This document shows positions 5,041 to 7,649 of a DNA stretch of 7,649 nt, piece by piece. Under the pieces are notes generated by a model. It was given only the letters and a program-made list of their open reading frames with translations. It was not told the origin of the DNA and did not search any database. Origin of the DNA: DATJZH01 sp035499215 (GTDB lineage: Bacteria > Actinomycetota > Actinomycetes > Streptosporangiales > Streptosporangiaceae); assembly GCA_035499215.1 (NCBI GenBank), contig DATJZH010000175.1, forward strand, positions 1 through 7,649, written 5' to 3'. Both the position numbers and the translations under genes were made by a program. Each line of letters opens with the position of its first letter. Within the stretch, counting starts at the first letter, position 1.

Positions 5041-6540
5041 GTGGCGGACATCGACGCGGTTGTTGTCGGCAGCGGGCCCAACGGACTCGCCGCCGCGGTC
5101 ACCCTGACCGCCGCCGGACTGCGCGTCCGGGTGATCGAGGGCGCGGCCACAGCCGGGGGCGGCTGCCGGACTGAGGAACTGACGTTGCGCGGCTTCTGGC
5201 ACGACGTGTGCGCGGCGTCGCATCCGCTTGCCGCGGCCTCGCCGTTCTTCCGGCGCCTCGGCCTGGCCACTCGGGGGGTCAGGTTCGTCACCCCGGACGT
5301 GGTGTTCGCCCAGCCGCTCGACGGGGGCCGCGCCGCGGTGGTCACCCGCTCCGTGGCAGCGACCGCGGAGCGCCTGGGCCGCGACGGCGCCGCCTACCGT
5401 CGCCTTTTCGGTCCGCTGGCCCGCGACTGCGCGGCAGTGACCGACCTGATCCTCGCCCCGATCCGCCGGCCGCCCCCGCGTCTGTCGCCAGGGCTTGCCG
5501 TGTTCGCCCTCAACGGGCTCCGGTCGGCGGAATGCGTGGCGCACCGGTTCCGCACCCGAGAGGGCCGCGCCCTGTTCGCTGGCGCGGCCGCGCACGCGAT
5601 GATGCCGCTCACGGCGCCGCCCACCGGCGCGGTGGGCCTGATGCTGACGGGGCTGGCACACGCAGTGGGCTGGCCGGTGGTGGCGGGCGGCAGCGCCCGG
5701 ATCACCGACGCCATGGCCGAGATCATCGTCGCGGCCGGCGGGACGATCGAGACGGGCCGGTGGGTGCGGTCCCTGCCCGAGCTGCCGCCCTGCCGGGCCA
5801 TACTGCTGGACGTCGCGCCGCGGGGGTTCCTCGCCATCGCCGGGGACCGCCTGCCCTGGCGGTACCGCCGGGCACTGCAGCGGTTCCGCTACGGCGCCGG
5901 GGTGTGCAAGGTGGACTTCGCCCTGTCCGGCCCGGTCCCGTGGGCCAGCGAGGAATGCCGGCAGGCTGGCGCGCTGCACCTCGGCGGCACCTTCGGGGAG
6001 ATCGCGGCAATCGAGGCGGGTATCCGAGCCGGGCGGCACCCGGCCCGCCCTTATGTCCTCGCCGTGCAGCCGAGTGTCGCCGACCCGACGAGGGCACCGG
6101 CGGGCAAGCACACGCTGTGGACGTACTGCCATGTACCGGCTGGCTCGGACACGGATATGACCGCGCTGGTCGAGGCGCAGATCGAGCGCTTCGCTCCCGG
6201 CTTCCGCGACCTGGTGCTCGCACGCCACACCCGGACCGCAGCCGCCGAGGAGGCGCACAACCCGAACTACGTCGGCGGGGACATCGCCGCAGGCATGCAG
6301 ACCGTGCGGCAGACACTGCTGCGCCCGGTGCCGCGCTGGAACCCCTACCGCACCCCGCTGCCCGGCGTGTACCTGTGCTCGTCGTCCGCGCCGCCCCTGC
6401 CGGGGGTGCACGGCCGCTGCGGCGAGCTCGCCGCGCTGACCGCGCTGCGTGATGTGTTCGGCCTGCGCCGCCCGCCTGACCTCGGCGCACTGGGCGCACT
6501 GCGGGCCGGCCAGGCTGTCGGAACTCCGATCCTGCCATGA
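5041..6540 (+). CDS. FAD/NAD(P)-dependent oxidoreductase, PYROXD2/phytoene desaturase-like
   Basis: This 499-aa flavoprotein is related to the phytoene desaturase/amine oxidase superfamily and closest in pattern to the PYROXD2-like branch, whose bacterial substrates are mostly unknown. GTG 5041 is used, with GAGGG at 5028-5032 (8-base spacer); it lies one base after the previous stop. The N-terminal Rossmann motif is VVVGSGPNGLAAA (G10, G12, G15) with E33 ending the second strand, followed by GGGCRTEEL (39-47). The substrate-domain stretch HAMMPLTAPPTGAVGLML and the segment KHTLWTYCHVPAGSDTD are typical of this branch. The C-terminal FAD-binding motif is LPGVYLCSSSAPPLPGVHGRCGELAA (split around residues 440-466). 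There is no membrane segment. No crt genes adjoin, so a carotenoid role is not supported. Length is normal for the family. A tail after about residue 478 contains a duplicated Gly-Ala-Leu. Confidence 0.9.
   Translation: MADIDAVVVGSGPNGLAAAVTLTAAGLRVRVIEGAATAGGGCRTEELTLRGFWHDVCAASHPLAAASPFFRRLGLATRGVRFVTPDVVFAQPLDGGRAAVVTRSVAATAERLGRDGAAYRRLFGPLARDCAAVTDLILAPIRRPPPRLSPGLAVFALNGLRSAECVAHRFRTREGRALFAGAAAHAMMPLTAPPTGAVGLMLTGLAHAVGWPVVAGGSARITDAMAEIIVAAGGTIETGRWVRSLPELPPCRAILLDVAPRGFLAIAGDRLPWRYRRALQRFRYGAGVCKVDFALSGPVPWASEECRQAGALHLGGTFGEIAAIEAGIRAGRHPARPYVLAVQPSVADPTRAPAGKHTLWTYCHVPAGSDTDMTALVEAQIERFAPGFRDLVLARHTRTAAAEEAHNPNYVGGDIAAGMQTVRQTLLRPVPRWNPYRTPLPGVYLCSSSAPPLPGVHGRCGELAALTALRDVFGLRRPPDLGALGALRAGQAVGTPILP
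6484..6501 (+). repeat. Two-copy 9-bp tandem repeat in the oxidoreductase C-terminus
   Basis: GGCGCACTG occurs at 6484-6492 and again at 6493-6501, giving an in-frame Gly-Ala-Leu duplication in the C-terminal tail beyond the FAD motif. It is probably a slippage duplication in unconstrained sequence. Confidence 0.6.
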
Positions 6541-7649
6541 CGGCCTCCCGGCTGGCACTGCCAGTTCTGTCCGCGCTGGCGGTGCTGCTCACCGTTGCCC
6601 TGGTGCCGCTGTCCATCCTGGCCCGCCAGCCCGGGTACGCCACGCAGCCGGTCATCATCGCGCTGCCCTGCGCGGCTGTCGGAATAGTCGTCGCGGGGCG
6701 GCGGCATCGCAATCCCATCGGCTGGCTCATGCTTGCCGTGGCTGGCGCGCTGCTGGCCAGCACGGACGCGGGCCTGTACGCGCTCGTCGTCTACCGGATC
6801 GGGCGGTCCCTGCCGTTGGGCCCGGTCGGGCTGCTGCTGTACCTGCTCTGGTCGCCCGCGCTGGCACTGCTCATGCTGGTGATCCTGCTCTTCCCGGACG
6901 GTCAGCTGCCGTCGCGGCGCTGGCGCTGGCCCGCCCGGGTGTACTGCTTGCTCTGCGGCGGCTACGTCGTCGCGCTCACCGTCGCCACAGCTGACGCGTT
7001 CGCGGCCCGCCGGATACGGGTCGACTCCTTCGGCGGGCTGAACGTCGTGGACTACCCTGTCGGCTGGTTCGCGGTCGCCCAGGACGTTATTTTCGGCGCG
7101 GTGGTGACGCTCGGCGTGTGTTTCGCCGGCCGCCAGGTCGCCAGCTGGCGGCGCTCGTCAGGAGACCGGCGCCAGCAGCTCGGGTGGCTGATGAGCGGAG
7201 CTGCTGTCTGCCTGCTCTGCGCCGGACTGAGCATCCTGCCCGTCGGTCCGTCGGGACTGTGGCGGGCGCTGAGCGATGCCCTCGCCCTCGGCTTTGCTGC
7301 GCTGCCGGTGAGCATCGGCATCGGGATCCTTAAGTACCGGCTCTATGACATCGACCGGCTGATCAGCCGCACGCTGTCGTACGCCATCGTCACCGGGCTG
7401 CTGATCGGGGTGTACGCGCTGCTGGTCACCCTCACCCACAGCGTGCTGTCGATCAAGTCGCCGATTGCGGTCGCCGCCTCCACGCTCGGCGCGGTGGCGT
7501 TGTTCAGCCCGGTTCGGCGGCGGGTGCAGCGGGTAGTGGACCGGCACTTCTACCGGGAACATTACGACGCGGAACGGACGGTGGCCGCATTCGCTGACCG
7601 CCTGAAGGACGCCGTTGACCTGGACGAGGTGCTCGCGGACCTGACCGGC
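6537..7649 (+). CDS. Polytopic membrane sensor-like protein (3' partial)
   Basis: The frame is open from ATG 6537 to the window end, giving 371 residues. The start overlaps the oxidoreductase stop as ATGA. No strong ribosome binding site is visible, so translation is probably coupled. Hydrophobic segments lie at about residues 6-29, 36-54, 61-86, 95-119, 134-152, 175-197, 216-235, 244-264, 280-300 and 308-324, so about ten membrane spans are likely. A loop LFPDGQLPSRRWRW (118-131) follows the fourth span. The segment KYRLYDIDRLISRTLSYA (266-283) and the cytoplasmic VRRRVQRVVDRHFYREHYDAERTVAAFADRLKDAVDLDEV (split 326-345 and 346-365) are typical of actinobacterial membrane signalling proteins, which usually continue into GAF plus histidine kinase or SpoIIE phosphatase domains. 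The output domain lies outside the window, so whether this is a kinase, a phosphatase or a protein ending shortly after is undecided. Confidence 0.88.
   Translation, partial: MTASRLALPVLSALAVLLTVALVPLSILARQPGYATQPVIIALPCAAVGIVVAGRRHRNPIGWLMLAVAGALLASTDAGLYALVVYRIGRSLPLGPVGLLLYLLWSPALALLMLVILLFPDGQLPSRRWRWPARVYCLLCGGYVVALTVATADAFAARRIRVDSFGGLNVVDYPVGWFAVAQDVIFGAVVTLGVCFAGRQVASWRRSSGDRRQQLGWLMSGAAVCLLCAGLSILPVGPSGLWRALSDALALGFAALPVSIGIGILKYRLYDIDRLISRTLSYAIVTGLLIGVYALLVTLTHSVLSIKSPIAVAASTLGAVALFSPVRRRVQRVVDRHFYREHYDAERTVAAFADRLKDAVDLDEVLADLTG

Noticed and set aside
5041..6540. Assignment of the oxidoreductase as a carotenoid desaturase (crtI)
   Set aside because: The C-terminal motif and middle segment fit the PYROXD2-like branch better, and no crt genes adjoin.
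4966..6558. A 530-codon open frame on the minus strand opposite the oxidoreductase
   Set aside because: It mirrors the real gene, is rich in Arg/Gly/Ala/Pro with no recognisable motif, and is the expected shadow of a GC-rich coding region.

Overview
The window comes from a very GC-rich bacterium, most likely a filamentous or soil actinomycete. The support is the strongly GC-biased third codon positions, GTG starts with strong AGGAGG-type ribosome binding sites, long shadow frames on the opposite strand, a DUF1707 protein, and a SpoIIE/RsbW/STAS regulatory set of the kind that is expanded in actinomycetes. Every gene I can support lies on the + strand. I see no tRNA, rRNA, CRISPR array, insertion sequence or integrase.

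Layout. (1) Bases 1-434 hold the 3' part of a DUF1707 membrane protein with a DUF4190-like hydrophobic C-terminus. (2) Bases 570-1373 encode an exported NodB-type polysaccharide deacetylase with a twin-arginine-like N-terminus, followed by a GC-rich hairpin that could end its transcript. (3) Bases 1490-4195 are a partner-switching cassette: a SpoIIE/PP2C phosphatase with a degenerate GAF-like segment, an RsbW-like anti-sigma kinase, and two tandem STAS anti-sigma-factor antagonists. (4) Bases 4206-6540 encode a protein of unknown function (possibly START/SRPBCC-like) and a PYROXD2/phytoene-desaturase-like FAD oxidoreductase. (5) From 6537 to the window edge runs a polytopic membrane protein whose cytoplasmic part continues beyond the window, probably a signalling protein.

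Genes 3 to 9 form one tightly packed run: 4-nt overlap, 20-nt overlap, 54-nt gap, 10-nt gap, 1-nt gap, 4-nt overlap. They are therefore probably co-transcribed from the 1374-1489 region. In the known partner-switching scheme the phosphatase dephosphorylates the STAS antagonists, which then bind the kinase and release its client, classically a sigma factor. No sigma factor is encoded here, so the client is elsewhere or is not a sigma factor. What stands out is that this switch leads straight into an unknown protein, an FAD oxidoreductase and a membrane sensor-like protein. Several palindromes sit at gene ends inside the run, notably two back-to-back ones at 4960-5022 just before the oxidoreductase, and they may set the relative expression of its parts.
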